The position numbers and the translations under genes are program-made. A stretch of 64,000 nt of DNA from Streptosporangium sp. NBC_01755 (GTDB taxonomy: Bacteria; Actinomycetota; Actinomycetes; Streptosporangiales; Streptosporangiaceae), in the NCBI RefSeq assembly GCF_035917995.1, contig NZ_CP109131.1, positions 2,604,001 to 2,668,000 on the forward strand, read 5' to 3'. Every line of letters starts with the position of its first letter. The stretch's first letter is position 1. Positions 1-8,667 of this stretch are shown here, piece by piece. Below the pieces are notes generated by a model. The model did not search any database. It was not told where the DNA came from and was given only the letters and a program-made list of their open reading frames with translations.

Positions 1-490
1 TAAAACCAAGCTTTTCAACCACTCTGCGGCTTGCGTGATTTTCCGGCCGGATATTGGCCTCGATCCGGTGCAGCCCCGTGGTGAAGAAGCAGTGGTCGAC
101 CGCCATGGCGACCGCGGTGGGGGTGATCCCTCGACCGGCCAGCGCGCCGTCCACCCAGTAGCCGATCTGGGCCGACCTCGCGGAGCCCCAGACGATGGCG
201 CCCACGGTGAGCTGCCCGGCGAAGGCACCCTCGTAGGTGATTACCCACGGTAGCGCCAGCCCCTGCCTGGCCTCCCTGCGGAGGGTTCCGGCCATCGAGA
301 TGTAGGGCCCGAGGCCGGTCTTGAAAAGGGGGGTCTCGGGATTGCTCGGCTCCCAGGGGCGGAGCCAGTTCGCGTTGCGCAGCCGCGACTCCCGCCAGAC
401 GCGTACGTCCCGCAGCCGCAGCGGTCGAAGTCCCACCGGACCTTCCGTCAGGGTCACCGGCCAGCCACGAAGTCGATCCACGCCCTCCAT
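1..490 (-). CDS. rimJ: GNAT N-acetyltransferase, RimJ/RimL type (3' end outside window)
   Basis: Reading leftward from an ATG at 490 (a second in-frame ATG is at 493) the translation is a RimJ-type acetyltransferase. The start region has VGLRPLR then RDVRVWRESR and NWLRPWEPS. The acyl-CoA loop region GYWVDGALAGRGI follows, and then the C-terminal signature HRIEANIRPENHASRRVVEKLGF is cut by the window edge. The family acetylates N-terminal alanines of ribosomal proteins or other small amines; the substrate here cannot be told. It lies downstream of moaB on the same strand, separated by a repeat-rich 240-bp spacer, so it may end the galU-moeA-moaC-moaB operon. The frame is unambiguous, with strong GC3 bias. 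Confidence 0.88.
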   Translation of the reverse strand, partial: MEGVDRLRGWPVTLTEGPVGLRPLRLRDVRVWRESRLRNANWLRPWEPSNPETPLFKTGLGPYISMAGTLRREARQGLALPWVITYEGAFAGQLTVGAIVWGSARSAQIGYWVDGALAGRGITPTAVAMAVDHCFFTTGLHRIEANIRPENHASRRVVEKLGF

Positions 491-544
491 CATCCCCCCA
501 ACACGGCCCACCGTGCCATGGGAGCCGGGGCGGCTCCGACCCAC

Positions 545-576
545 AGCGTGCCGGAGCACACCCATGCCGTCGCGTT
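545..576 (-). other. Partial echo of the moaB 3' end
   Basis: This stretch repeats, with a 13-base deletion, the moaB coding sequence at about 777-815 (GCCGGAGCAC...CCCATGCCGTCGCG). It lies downstream of moaB in the same orientation. It is too short to be a gene and looks like a decayed partial duplication. Confidence 0.55.
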
Positions 577-589
577 CTCACCTACCCGG

Positions 590-718
590 CGAGCCCGTCT
601 ACCCGGGAGCCCGTCTACCCGGCAAGCCCGTGTGAACCCATGCGAGCCCGTGTGAACCCACGCGAGCCCGCACGAACCCGTGTGAACCCACGCGAGCCCG
701 TGTGAACCCACGCGAGCG
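590..718. repeat. Tandem repeat, about 20-bp unit
   Basis: There are six to seven imperfect copies of GCGAGCCCGTGTGAACCCA-like units, the leftmost ones diverged to GAGCCCGTCTACCCG. The repeat occupies the spacer between rimJ and moaB. The units abut with no unique spacers, so this is a simple tandem array and not a CRISPR array. Possible slippage-prone spacer; no function is evident. Confidence 0.8.
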
Positions 719-737
719 GAAACCGAGGAGGCACGAG

Positions 738-1211
738 TCAGCGCGGGTGGTCTCCGCCGCGGATCTGATCCACGGCATGCCGGAGCACGGGCGCCAGCAC
801 GCCCATGCCGTCGCGCACCCCTCCGGAGGAACCGGGCAGGTTGACGATCAACGTGCCACCAGCCTGCCCGGCGAGCCCGCGCGACAGGATCGAGGTGGGC
901 ACCTTCTCCCGGTTGACCTGACGGATCGCCTCGGCGATGCCGGGGACCTCCCTGTCGATCACCCGCCGGGTCATCTCCGGGGTGAGGTCGGCCGGGGTCA
1001 GCCCGGTGCCGCCGGTGGTGACGATCACGTCGTATCCCTCGGCCACCCCGGAACGCAGCGCAGCCTCGACCGGCTCGCCGTCGGGAACCACCCTCGGGCC
1101 CTCCACGTCGCACCCGGCCTCGGCGAGCAGCCCGGCCAGCAGTTTCCCCGACGTGTCCTCGTACGTCCCGGCGGCGGCCCGGTTGGACGCGGTGATCACC
1201 AGAGCCCTCAC
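738..1211 (-). CDS. moaB: Molybdopterin adenylyltransferase, MogA/MoaB family
   Basis: This 157-aa cytoplasmic protein has the MogA/MoaB fold. It starts ALVITASNRAAAGTYEDTSG and carries the nucleotide/pterin loop VIVTTGGTGLTPADLTPE near residue 65. The C-terminal substrate motif SRGLAGQAGGTLIVNLPGS is near residues 110-128. The family adenylates molybdopterin before molybdate insertion by MoeA. The start overlaps the moaC stop by four bases (1208-1211), implying translational coupling in the operon. Full length for the family. Members are named moaB or mogA; the sequence alone does not decide the name. Confidence 0.93.
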   Translation of the reverse strand: MRALVITASNRAAAGTYEDTSGKLLAGLLAEAGCDVEGPRVVPDGEPVEAALRSGVAEGYDVIVTTGGTGLTPADLTPEMTRRVIDREVPGIAEAIRQVNREKVPTSILSRGLAGQAGGTLIVNLPGSSGGVRDGMGVLAPVLRHAVDQIRGGDHPR

Positions 1212-1684
1212 GAGACCCCCCGGGTCCAGACGCCCGTCTTGCCGCCGGTCTTCTCCTCGACGCGGACATCGGTGATCACGGCGGCCGGGTCGACCGCCTT
1301 GACCATGTCGATCAGGGCGAGCGCGGCGACCGAGACCGCGGTCAGCGCCTCCATCTCCACCCCGGTACGGTCGGCGGTCTTGACCCGTACCGTGATCTCC
1401 ACTCCGTCGTCGACCACGGCCAACTCGACCTTGACCCCGTGCAGCGCGATGGGGTGACAGAGCGGGATCAGGTCGGGGGTGCGCTTGGCGCCCATGATCC
1501 CGGCGATCCGCGCGGTGCCGATCGCGTCGCCCTTGGGGACCTCCCCCGACCGCAGCAGCGCCACGGCCTCCGCCGAGAGCAGCACCCTGCCGGTGGCCGT
1601 CGCGGTACGGACGGAGACGTCCTTGGCCGAGACGTCCACCATGCGCGCCGCGCCGGTCTCGTCGATGTGTGTGAATCCAGTCAT
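1208..1684 (-). CDS. moaC: Cyclic pyranopterin monophosphate synthase MoaC
   Basis: This 158-aa protein is the usual length of MoaC, which converts the MoaA product to cyclic pyranopterin monophosphate. Visible family motifs are the opening FTHIDETGAARMVDVSAKD, the active-site PLCHPIAL at about 77-84, the VKTADRTGVEMEALTA block near 110 and the C-terminal TDVRVEEKTGGKTG. It overlaps moeA by ATGA at 1681-1684 and moaB by four bases, so three Mo-cofactor genes are co-translated. No moaA, moaD or moaE is visible in the window. Confidence 0.96.
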   Translation of the reverse strand: MTGFTHIDETGAARMVDVSAKDVSVRTATATGRVLLSAEAVALLRSGEVPKGDAIGTARIAGIMGAKRTPDLIPLCHPIALHGVKVELAVVDDGVEITVRVKTADRTGVEMEALTAVSVAALALIDMVKAVDPAAVITDVRVEEKTGGKTGVWTRGVS

Positions 1685-2877
1685 AGTGGGATGACCTCCA
1701 CGCTCGCGCCCTCGGGAAGCTCGACGACGTCCTCGGGGATCACGATCAGGGCGTTGGCCGAGGCCAGGGCGGCGAGCTGGTGGGAACCCTGCCTGCGCAC
1801 CGGGTCGACGGTGCCGTCGGGGCCGAGCACTCCGCGCAGGTAGGAGCGCTTGCCCTCGGGCGAGCGGAGCGGCCCGGTGGTGACCGCCCGCACGGTCGCC
1901 GTGGGTTCGGCGGCCCGGCCACCCATCTTCCGCAACGCGGGCCGGACGAACACCATGAACGACACGAACGACGACACCGGGTTGCCCGGCAACGCGAAGA
2001 TCGGGATGTGGTCCTCACCGACCACGCCGAACCCCTGGGGCATGCCCGGCTGCATGGCGACCCGGTCGAAGCGGACCGTGCCGAGCGGCCCGAGGGCCTC
2101 CTTCACCGGCTCGTACGCCCCCATCGAGACACCGCCGCTGGTGATCACCAGGTCGGCCCGCAGGAGCTGTGCATCGAGCTGGTCGAGGAGCCGCGCGGCG
2201 TCGTCGACGACGATCCCCGCCCGGTAGCCCTCGCCACCCGCCTCACGGACCGCGGCGATCAGGGCGAAGCTGTTGGACTCCCAGATCTGGCCGTCCCCCA
2301 GGGGCAGGCCGGGCTCGACCAGCTCGGCCCCGGTGGATATCACCACCACCCTCGGACGAGGCCGCACCAGCACCCGGCGGCGGCCCACCCCCGCCAGCAC
2401 TCCGAGCTGCGCGGGCCCGATCGGGGTGCCCACCGGCAGCACGACGTCACCGGCGCGCACGTCCTCCCCCGACCTGCGGATGGCGTTCCCCTTCGGCACG
2501 GAGCGGTTGATCACCACCTGCGCCGTGCCGCCGTCGGTCCACTCGACGGGAACCACCGCGTCGGCCCCGGCGGGCAGCGGGGCCCCCGTCATGATCCGCA
2601 TGACCATACCGGGACCGATGGCCTGCATCCGGCCGTCGCCGGCCGCGATGTCGTCGATCACCGGAAGCGTCACCGGCGCGTCGGCGACGTCCTCGGCCCG
2701 CACGACGTAGCCGTCCATCGCGGAGTTGTCGAAGGGCGGCAGCGGAACCGGGGCCGTGATCTCCTCGGCCAGCGTGGTGCCCAGCGCCTGCTCCAGTTCC
2801 ACCTCCAGCGGAGCGAGAACCCGGACCGTGCGCAGGATGTCGGAAAGGTGATCGTCGACCGATCTCATGGAGTTCAT
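1681..2877 (-). CDS. moeA: Molybdopterin molybdenumtransferase MoeA
   Basis: This 398-aa protein has the four-part MoeA layout. The N-terminal part has PLPPFDNSAMDGYVVRAED near residue 45. SGEDVRAGDVVL follows, then the MogA-like core VVVISTGAEL and ITSGGVSMGAYEPVKEAL. The loop IFALPGNPVSSFVSF is near 300 and the C-terminal beta domain covers the last 70 residues. MoeA inserts molybdate into adenylated molybdopterin. The ATG at 2877 overlaps the galU stop by four bases. Neighbours moaC and moaB complete the late half of cofactor synthesis. Confidence 0.96.
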   Translation of the reverse strand: MNSMRSVDDHLSDILRTVRVLAPLEVELEQALGTTLAEEITAPVPLPPFDNSAMDGYVVRAEDVADAPVTLPVIDDIAAGDGRMQAIGPGMVMRIMTGAPLPAGADAVVPVEWTDGGTAQVVINRSVPKGNAIRRSGEDVRAGDVVLPVGTPIGPAQLGVLAGVGRRRVLVRPRPRVVVISTGAELVEPGLPLGDGQIWESNSFALIAAVREAGGEGYRAGIVVDDAARLLDQLDAQLLRADLVITSGGVSMGAYEPVKEALGPLGTVRFDRVAMQPGMPQGFGVVGEDHIPIFALPGNPVSSFVSFMVFVRPALRKMGGRAAEPTATVRAVTTGPLRSPEGKRSYLRGVLGPDGTVDPVRRQGSHQLAALASANALIVIPEDVVELPEGASVEVIPL

Positions 2878-3773
2878 CGCGCGGCCAGGAACTCCTTGAG
2901 CCAGGGCAGGAACTCCGGCGCCAGGTCAGGGCGGTCGGCGGCGAACTGCACCACCGTCCGCAGGTAGTCGAGCTTGTTGCCGGTGTCGTAGCGGCGGCCT
3001 CGGAACAGCACTCCGTGCACCGGGCCGCCCTGGTCGCGGCCGCGCCCGGCGAGGGTACGCAGGGCGTCGGTGAGCTGGATCTCGTTGCCGCGCCCAGGCG
3101 GTGTGTTCTCCAGCACCTCGAAGACGGCCGGGTCGATCACGTACCGGCCGATGACCGCCCAGTTGGACGGGGCCTCGTCCGCGGGGGGCTTCTCCACCAG
3201 GTCGGTCACCCTGACCACGTCGTCCTCGTCGGTGGGCACGATGGCGGCGCAGCCGTACAGGGAGACCTGCTCCTTGGGGACCTCCATCAGCGCGACGACG
3301 CTGCCGCCGTGCACGCCGCGTACCTCGATCATGCGCTTGAGGAGCTCGTCGCGGTAGTCGATGAGGTCGTCACCGAGCAGGCACGCGAAGGGGTTGTCGC
3401 CCACGTGCTGCTTGGCGCAGAGAACCGCATGGCCGAGACCGCGCGGCTTGCCCTGCCGTACGTAGTGGAGGGTCGCCAGGTCGGCGGGCTCGCGTACCTG
3501 GGAGAGGCGCTCGTCGTCGCCCTTGGCCTCCAGGGCCTCCTCAAGCTCGATCGCCCGGTCGAAGTGGTCCTCGATGGAACGCTTGTTCTTCCCGGTGACC
3601 ATGAGGACGTCGAGCAGTCCGGCGGAGACCGCCTCCTCGACGACATACTGGATCGCGGGCTTGTCGACGATCGGCAACATCTCCTTGGGGGTCGCCTTGG
3701 TCGCAGGTAGGAAGCGGGTGCCCAGACCCGCCGCGGGAACGACGGCTTTCGTCACAGCTTCTAAGTCGGCCAT
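2874..3773 (-). CDS. galU: UTP-glucose-1-phosphate uridylyltransferase
   Basis: This 299-aa enzyme forms UDP-glucose from UTP and glucose-1-phosphate for cell-wall and capsule sugars. The nucleotidyltransferase signature AAGLGTRFLPATKATPKEML is at about 10-29, followed by KPAIQYVVEEAV. GHAVLCAK, LLGDDLI and LVEKP lie in the middle, and the EIQLTDAL motif is near 235. The ATG at 3773 (MADLEAV...) is preferred over upstream in-frame ATGs because family members begin this way. Divergent from the 5-FCL gene, with only 25 bp between the two starts, so the promoters overlap. Confidence 0.95.
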   Translation of the reverse strand: MADLEAVTKAVVPAAGLGTRFLPATKATPKEMLPIVDKPAIQYVVEEAVSAGLLDVLMVTGKNKRSIEDHFDRAIELEEALEAKGDDERLSQVREPADLATLHYVRQGKPRGLGHAVLCAKQHVGDNPFACLLGDDLIDYRDELLKRMIEVRGVHGGSVVALMEVPKEQVSLYGCAAIVPTDEDDVVRVTDLVEKPPADEAPSNWAVIGRYVIDPAVFEVLENTPPGRGNEIQLTDALRTLAGRGRDQGGPVHGVLFRGRRYDTGNKLDYLRTVVQFAADRPDLAPEFLPWLKEFLAAR

Positions 3774-3798
3774 AACCGAAACCATAGTGGAGGGACCT

Positions 3799-4380
3799 GT
3801 GGACAAGCAGATGCTGCGTACCACTATCGAGGCGACGCGGGCCGCGATCCCCGATGAGCGGCGACACGCGGCCTCCGTCCAGATCAGGGAATCCCTGCTT
3901 GACCTGCCCTGGGTCCAGATGGCCGGGCTCGTCGCGTGCTACTGGTCGGTCGGGACGGAGCCCGCGACCCACGGACTGGTCTTCGCCCTGTGGAAGCACG
4001 GCGCGACCGTGATCCTACCCGTGCTCCGCGACGACGACGATCTCGACTGGGCCGTGTACGACGGCCCCGACACCCTCGCCCCCGGCCGCTTCGGGATCAT
4101 GGAACCGGTCGACACCCGGCGCGGTGTCGACGCGATCAGGACCGCGGCCCTGGTGATCGTGCCCGCGCTGGCGGTGGACAGGTCCACCGGGGTACGGCTC
4201 GGGCGAGGCGGCGGCTCCTACGACCGGGCACTGGCGAGGGTCGGCCCGAACGTGCCGACCGTGGCGCTGCTGCACGAGGGCGAGTTGCTCGACGGCGTAC
4301 CCGCCGAGCCGCACGACGTGGCGGTCCGCTACGCGGCGACGCCCGGGGGGGTCTTCAGGACGGGCGCCACGGACGCCTGA
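3799..4380 (+). CDS. 5-formyltetrahydrofolate cyclo-ligase
   Basis: This 193-aa protein starts at GTG 3799 behind a clear GGAGGG ribosome site at 3789-3794. It is the ATP-dependent 5-FCL (MTHFS) family that returns 5-formyl-THF to 5,10-methenyl-THF. The substrate region is visible in CYWSVGTEPATHGLVFALW and FGIMEPV. The Mg-ATP loop GVRLGRGGGSYDRAL is near residue 135. Divergent from galU. The same order (5-FCL opposite galU-moeA) is common in actinobacteria. Confidence 0.93.
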   Translation: MDKQMLRTTIEATRAAIPDERRHAASVQIRESLLDLPWVQMAGLVACYWSVGTEPATHGLVFALWKHGATVILPVLRDDDDLDWAVYDGPDTLAPGRFGIMEPVDTRRGVDAIRTAALVIVPALAVDRSTGVRLGRGGGSYDRALARVGPNVPTVALLHEGELLDGVPAEPHDVAVRYAATPGGVFRTGATDA

Positions 4381-4720
4381 GCCGGCGCGCGGGCATGCGT
4401 ATTAGGACGAACGCCTGAGTCGGCACGTGGACACCCCGCCCGGGAAAACCCCCGATGCCAACGCCCCAGGCACCCGGCCGACCCGGTGATCTCCACAACC
4501 GGCACGCGGACGACCGAGTCGTCAAAACCGGTGCCGGAGGCACGTGCCCGACCACGGTGAGTCACCGGAACCGGCATCGTGAACGCATGACCGGCAGGTC
4601 GAATCACCACCCGTCCCGGGTCGGTGCGCACCCGGGCTGTGACCCGCTGTGCGCGTGGGACGTGTGTGACGCCCTTTTCGAATGCGACACAATGATCCCC
4701 ACAGACAGAGAGGGGACCAG
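4381..4720. other. Gene-free spacer with a 27-bp echo of the upstream gene end
   Basis: There is no supported gene here. Positions 4407-4433 repeat 4369-4395, the stop-codon region of the 5-FCL gene (ACGCCTGAG core), with about five mismatches. The right part is moderately AT-richer and should hold the antiporter promoter. A GAGAGGGGA ribosome site precedes the ATG at 4721. Confidence 0.5.
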
Positions 4721-6226
4721 ATGGGGCTGGACGTCTGGCTGCTTCTCAGTGCCGGAGTCGTCATCGCGGCCGTCGTCGCCGTACGTGTCGCCCACTGGAG
4801 CGGACTCCCCAGCCTTCTGATCTTCCTGGGCTTCGGGGTGCTCCTCGGCGAGTCCGGGCTCGGGCTGCAGTTCGAGAACCCGGAACTCGCCCAGCAGATA
4901 GGCCTGATCGCACTGGCGATCATCCTGGCCGAGGGTGGCCTGACCACCACCTGGAGCCACGTCAAGGGAGCCATTCCCACCGCCCTGGTGCTCGCCACCG
5001 TCGGCGTGGGGGTGAGCATCGCGGCCGTCGCGATCTCGGTTCACCTGATCCTCGACCTGGACTGGCGGACCGCGCTGCTGCTCGGTGCGATCCTCGCCTC
5101 CACCGACGCCGCCGCGGTCTTCTCCGTGCTGCGCCGCCTGCCCCTGCCGCCGCGCCTCGCGGGCATCCTGGAGGCCGAGTCGGGTTTCAACGACGCGCCC
5201 ACAGTGATCGCGGTGATGCTGCTGAGCGCCGCCACCTCGCCCAGCCTCGGGGTCGCCCTGTTCAATGTGCTCTTCGAGCTGGTGGTGGGCACGGCCGTCG
5301 GCCTGGCGGTCGGTCCGCTCGGCATCTACGCGCTGCGCCGCATGGCGCTCCCCGTCTCCGGCCTGTATCCCATCGCGGTGCTGGCTCTCGCGTTCGTCGC
5401 CTACGCGGGAGCCGTGCTGCTGCACGGCAGCGGTTTCCTGGCGATCTATCTCGCGACGCTGGTCATGGGCAACTCCCGGATGCCGCACCGCGCGGCCTCG
5501 CGGGGCTTCGCCGAGGGCGTGGCCTGGCTGGCCCAGATCGGCCTGTTCGTCATGCTCGGGATACTGGTCAGCCCCTCGGAGATGCCGGCCGCGGTCGTAC
5601 CCGGCCTGGTGGCCGGGCTGATCCTGGTCGCGGTGGCCCGCCCTCTGTCGATCATGGTTTCCGCCTTCCTGACCCGGCTGATGGGCATCGCCAGCCTCAA
5701 CTGGCGAGAACAGGCCTTCCTGTCGTGGGCCGGGTTGCGCGGCGCGGTGCCCATCGTGCTCGCGACCATCCCCTGGGCCGCCACCTCCATCGAGAACAGC
5801 ACGGCCAAGCTCGTGTTCAACGAGGTCTTCGTGATCGTCGTCGTCTACACGTTGTTGCAGGGGCCGACCCTGCCGTTCGTGGCGAAACTCCTCGGGCTGT
5901 CCACCCCCGACGAGGCCCGCGACCTGGAGGTCGAGTCGGCGCCGCTGGAGGAGCTCAACGCCGACCTGCTCCAGGTCAAGGTGCCGCCGACGTCCAAGCT
6001 GCAGGGCGTGGAGATCTTCGAGCTGCGACTGCCCCGCGACGCCCAGGTGACGCTGATCGTCAGGGACGGCCGGACGTTCGTCCCCACCGACTCCACCAGG
6101 ATCAGGGTCGAGGACCAGCTCCTGGTCGTGACGACGGCCGCCTGCCGGGACATGGTCGAGCGCCGGATGCGCGCGATCAGCCGCAAGGGCAAGCTCGCGG
6201 GCTGGTTCGGCGAGCGCGGCGTCTGA
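4721..6226 (+). CDS. Potassium/proton antiporter, CPA1 family with RCK_C tail
   Basis: This 501-aa integral membrane protein has about twelve hydrophobic segments in residues 1-390. They include the CPA signatures GFGVLLGESGLGL, AIILAEGGLTT and ASTDAAAVFSVLR. Residues 160-166 (ESGFNDA) carry the ion-site Asn-Asp pair. The WAGLRGAVPIVLATIP motif is near 345. The cytosolic tail holds an RCK_C/TrkA-C domain at about 405-480. Family members (NhaP2/CvrA, RosB-like) export K+ for protons. ATG 4721 has a GAGGGGA site; the longer in-frame start at 4682 lacks one. GTC TGA ends the gene just before a tandem repeat. Confidence 0.92.
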   Translation: MGLDVWLLLSAGVVIAAVVAVRVAHWSGLPSLLIFLGFGVLLGESGLGLQFENPELAQQIGLIALAIILAEGGLTTTWSHVKGAIPTALVLATVGVGVSIAAVAISVHLILDLDWRTALLLGAILASTDAAAVFSVLRRLPLPPRLAGILEAESGFNDAPTVIAVMLLSAATSPSLGVALFNVLFELVVGTAVGLAVGPLGIYALRRMALPVSGLYPIAVLALAFVAYAGAVLLHGSGFLAIYLATLVMGNSRMPHRAASRGFAEGVAWLAQIGLFVMLGILVSPSEMPAAVVPGLVAGLILVAVARPLSIMVSAFLTRLMGIASLNWREQAFLSWAGLRGAVPIVLATIPWAATSIENSTAKLVFNEVFVIVVVYTLLQGPTLPFVAKLLGLSTPDEARDLEVESAPLEELNADLLQVKVPPTSKLQGVEIFELRLPRDAQVTLIVRDGRTFVPTDSTRIRVEDQLLVVTTAACRDMVERRMRAISRKGKLAGWFGERGV

Positions 6227-6280
6227 TCGAGATCTCCCTGTCGAGATCTCCCGTTGAGATCTCCCGTTGAGATCTCCCGA
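6227..6280. repeat. Four-copy 13-14 bp tandem repeat
   Basis: The units are TCGAGATCTCCCTG, TCGAGATCTCCCGT, TGAGATCTCCCGT and TGAGATCTCCCGA in tandem, immediately after the antiporter stop. Each contains the palindrome GAGATCTC. Could be slippage-generated or a protein-binding array; nothing else distinguishes them. Confidence 0.8.
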
Positions 6281-6384
6281 TGGAATGCGAAGACTCCAAC
6301 TCGCGTTTAAGCTTGTCGGCTGCGTACCATTAGCAGTCGCGCCACTAGAGTGCCAATCGGCGCGGACCACACGAGGAGGAGCGC

Positions 6385-6726
6385 GTGCCCACCTACCAGT
6401 ACGCCTGCAGTGCCTGTACCCACCAGTTCGAAATCGTCCAGAAGTTCTCCGACGACGCTCTCACCGAGTGCCCGAGCTGCGCGGGTGACCTGCGCAAGGT
6501 GTTCTCCGCGGTCGGCATCGTCTTCAAGGGTTCGGGCTTCTACCGAACCGACAGCCGGTCGTCCTCGTCCAGCACGGTGAGTTCCTCGAACGGCTCGTCG
6601 AGCTCCTCGGACTCGTCCGGCTCGTCGAAGTCGTCCGACTCGTCGAGCTCCTCGGCCTCATCGGACTCGAAGTCCGACTCCAAGCCGGCGAAGGTGGCGA
6701 GCAGCCCGGCCCCCGCGGCCTCCTGA
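6385..6726 (+). CDS. FmdB/CxxC zinc-ribbon family protein with Ser-rich tail
   Basis: This 113-aa protein starts at GTG 6385 after a GAGGAG site. Residues 1-50 are the FmdB zinc ribbon: MPTYQYACSACTHQFE, the second knuckle CPSCAGDLRKVFSAVG, and the family ending GIVFKGSGFYRTD. Four cysteines in two CxxC pairs would bind one zinc. Residues 55-113 are a low-complexity Ser/Asp/Lys tail ending in an Ala/Pro patch. The family is a putative regulatory protein of unknown role, found beside the 5-FCL locus in many actinobacteria. Confidence 0.88.
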   Translation: MPTYQYACSACTHQFEIVQKFSDDALTECPSCAGDLRKVFSAVGIVFKGSGFYRTDSRSSSSSTVSSSNGSSSSSDSSGSSKSSDSSSSSASSDSKSDSKPAKVASSPAPAAS

Positions 6727-6977
6727 GCGCACCCCGCAGCCTCCTGAGCGCGCCCCGGGTTCTCCACCCCGATCCCCCGAACGCCGCTCTCCGGCAGGCG
6801 GTCCGCGGCGGGCGGTCCGCAGGCCGACCTCGCGCCCCGGCTTTCCAGCCCTCCACTCGCCGAGGCGGCGGCTGACGGACCGCCGAAAGTAACCGGCCGA
6901 ACACTCGGTGAAGCGGTTATCCACAGGCCGCCACCGGGGCTCCACGGGAGGCGGCCGGTAGCGCTAATCTCGGCGCC

Positions 6978-7787
6978 ATGGTCACTCGCGCGGACATCGG
7001 GGTCATCGGCGGCTCGGGCTTCTACTCATTGCTCGACGACGCCACAGAGGTCGAGATCACCACACCGTACGGGCCGCCGAGCGACGTCGTCACCGTCGGC
7101 CACATCGGGTCACGCTCGGTCGCGTTCCTGCCCCGCCACGGCCGCGACCACCGCTTCCCGCCGCACCTCATCCCCTACCGGGCGAACCTGTGGGCGCTGC
7201 GCTCTCTCGGCGTACGCCAGGTCCTCGCCCCCAGCGCGGTCGGCTCGCTGCGCCCCGAACTCGGCCCCGGCGCCCTGGTCGTCCCCGACCAGCTCGTCGA
7301 CCGCACCTCCGGCCGCACGCAGACCTACTACGACGAGGGCGGCGTCGTCCATGTCGCCTTCGCCGACCCCTACTGCCCCTCGGGCCGCGAGGCGGCGGTC
7401 TCCAGTGCGCGTTCCTCCGACTGGGGGGTGTCCGACGGCGGCACCCTCGTGGTCATCCAGGGCCCTCGCTTCTCGACCCGCGCGGAGTCCCGCTGGTTCA
7501 GCGGCAACGGCTGGTCGATCATCGGCATGACCGGCTTCCCCGAGGCCATCCTCGCCCGCGAGCTGGCCCTCTGCTACACCTCGATCTCCCTGGTCACCGA
7601 CCACGACGCCGGGGTCGAGGCGGGTGAGGGGGTCACCCACGAGGAGGTCCTCGCCTTCTTCGCCACCAACGTCACCCGGATGCGTTCCCTGATCACCGAC
7701 GTCGTCGCCGCCCTCCCCGAAGACCGCACCTGCCCCTGCCCCACCGCCCTGGACGGCCTGAAACTCCCCTTCGACCTCCCCAACTGA
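6978..7787 (+). CDS. mtnP: S-methyl-5'-thioadenosine phosphorylase (MTAP/PNP family)
   Basis: This 269-aa cytosolic enzyme phosphorolyses methylthioadenosine (or a related purine nucleoside) for methionine and purine salvage. It begins with the phosphate loop IGVIGGSGFYSLL. The motif LPRHGRDHRFPPHLIPYRAN is near residue 50, the APSAVGSL strand near 90 and IQGPRFSTRAESRWF near 160. GMTGFPEAILARE, in the base and ribose site, is near 183. The TDHDAGVE acidic pocket follows. Some actinobacterial members prefer inosine, so the exact substrate is inferred. Confidence 0.92.
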   Translation: MVTRADIGVIGGSGFYSLLDDATEVEITTPYGPPSDVVTVGHIGSRSVAFLPRHGRDHRFPPHLIPYRANLWALRSLGVRQVLAPSAVGSLRPELGPGALVVPDQLVDRTSGRTQTYYDEGGVVHVAFADPYCPSGREAAVSSARSSDWGVSDGGTLVVIQGPRFSTRAESRWFSGNGWSIIGMTGFPEAILARELALCYTSISLVTDHDAGVEAGEGVTHEEVLAFFATNVTRMRSLITDVVAALPEDRTCPCPTALDGLKLPFDLPN

Positions 7788-7840
7788 GCCCACGCCTTTC
7801 CGAGGAGACCACCACTCCTGTCATCCGCTGCCCGCACGCC

Positions 7841-7908
7841 CCGGATGGCCGAACTCCCCTTCGGCCTCCTCGGCCAAGCCCACGCTCTCCTGAGGGGCTC
7901 ACCACCGG
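7841..7908 (+). repeat. Imperfect copy of the mtnP 3' end
   Basis: This segment aligns with 7750-7817, the last mtnP codons and the bases after its stop (shared GAACTCCCCTTCG and AGCCCACGC blocks), at roughly three-quarters identity. It sits in the 270-bp spacer before the SAF gene, which otherwise shows no coding signal. Confidence 0.6.
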
Positions 7909-8058
7909 GGAATCACCCACTGGGCATGATTTCGCTCCCGTCAGCCGGCGGAAATCGTCCCGCCCACGTCATTCATCAGGAATCATCGCGTCCCGCCGCC
8001 CGGCGGGGCGTTCCATCACGGGCACCGCGCCGCCCGGCTCCCGCTTCTGGAGTCAGCC

Positions 8059-8667
8059 ATGCGCGCCCTACGCCGCCTCCTCGGCCGCCGTCATCGCCTG
8101 CTCTCCGCCCTCGTCGCCGCCCTGGCGATGGGATGCGCCGTGCTGGCCCTGCGCCCGGACACCGCCTCGGTGATCGTCCTGACCGCCGCCAGGGATCTTC
8201 CCGGCGGCGTGCTGAAGGGGACCGATCTGACACCCGCGGCCCTGAGGCCCGGCACGGTCCCCGACGGCGCCCTGAGACCTGGCACACCGTTCGCCGGAAA
8301 GATCCTGGCCGGTCCCGCGCGGCGCGGGGAGCCGCTGACCGATGTCCGCCTGCTCGGCCCCGGCCTGCTGGCCGCCCACGCTCCGGGAACGGTCGCCACT
8401 CCGGTCCGCGTCGCCGACCCCGAGACCGCGCGCCTACTCTCGCCGGGTGACGTGGTGGACGTGCTCGCCGCCGCCACCTCGACGTGGGACGGCACCGCCC
8501 CCGCGATGACCGTGGCCGAGGACGTCACGGTCCTGGCCACTCCGGACGAGAAGTCGGAGCGAGGCGCCCTCGTCGTACTGGCCACCACCTCGGCCCAGGC
8601 AACCGAACTGGCCTCCGCCCAGGCAGGCGGACGGCTCTCCATCACGATCGGCGCTCGCGCGAGGTGA
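8059..8667 (+). CDS. SAF domain / CpaB (RcpC)-like pilus assembly protein
   Basis: This 202-aa protein has an N-terminal membrane segment at about 15-31 (Leu/Ala-rich after RRHR). The SAF domain follows at about 38-103, with AARDLPGGVLKGTDL and AGPARRGEPLTDVRLL. The RcpC/CpaB-like domain covers 110-200. The family forms part of Flp/Tad pilus machinery on the outside of the membrane, but no other tad gene is visible here. A GGAG site lies upstream of the ATG. Solitary SAF genes are common in actinobacteria and their role is uncertain. Confidence 0.8.
   Translation: MRALRRLLGRRHRLLSALVAALAMGCAVLALRPDTASVIVLTAARDLPGGVLKGTDLTPAALRPGTVPDGALRPGTPFAGKILAGPARRGEPLTDVRLLGPGLLAAHAPGTVATPVRVADPETARLLSPGDVVDVLAAATSTWDGTAPAMTVAEDVTVLATPDEKSERGALVVLATTSAQATELASAQAGGRLSITIGARAR

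Noticed and set aside
590-718. CRISPR-like array
   Set aside because: Units of about 20 bp abut without unique spacers and no cas genes are near; it is a tandem repeat.
1780-2967. Plus-strand frame of 395 codons opposite moeA
   Set aside because: His/Arg-rich shadow of moeA with no recognisable domain.
3774-3798. Riboswitch between galU and 5-FCL
   Set aside because: Only 25 bp separate the starts, too short for a structured leader.
4604-6370. Long minus-strand frame of nearly 590 codons opposite the antiporter
   Set aside because: Arg/Gly/Asp-rich mirror of a high-GC gene with no motif; the plus-strand antiporter has clear family signatures.
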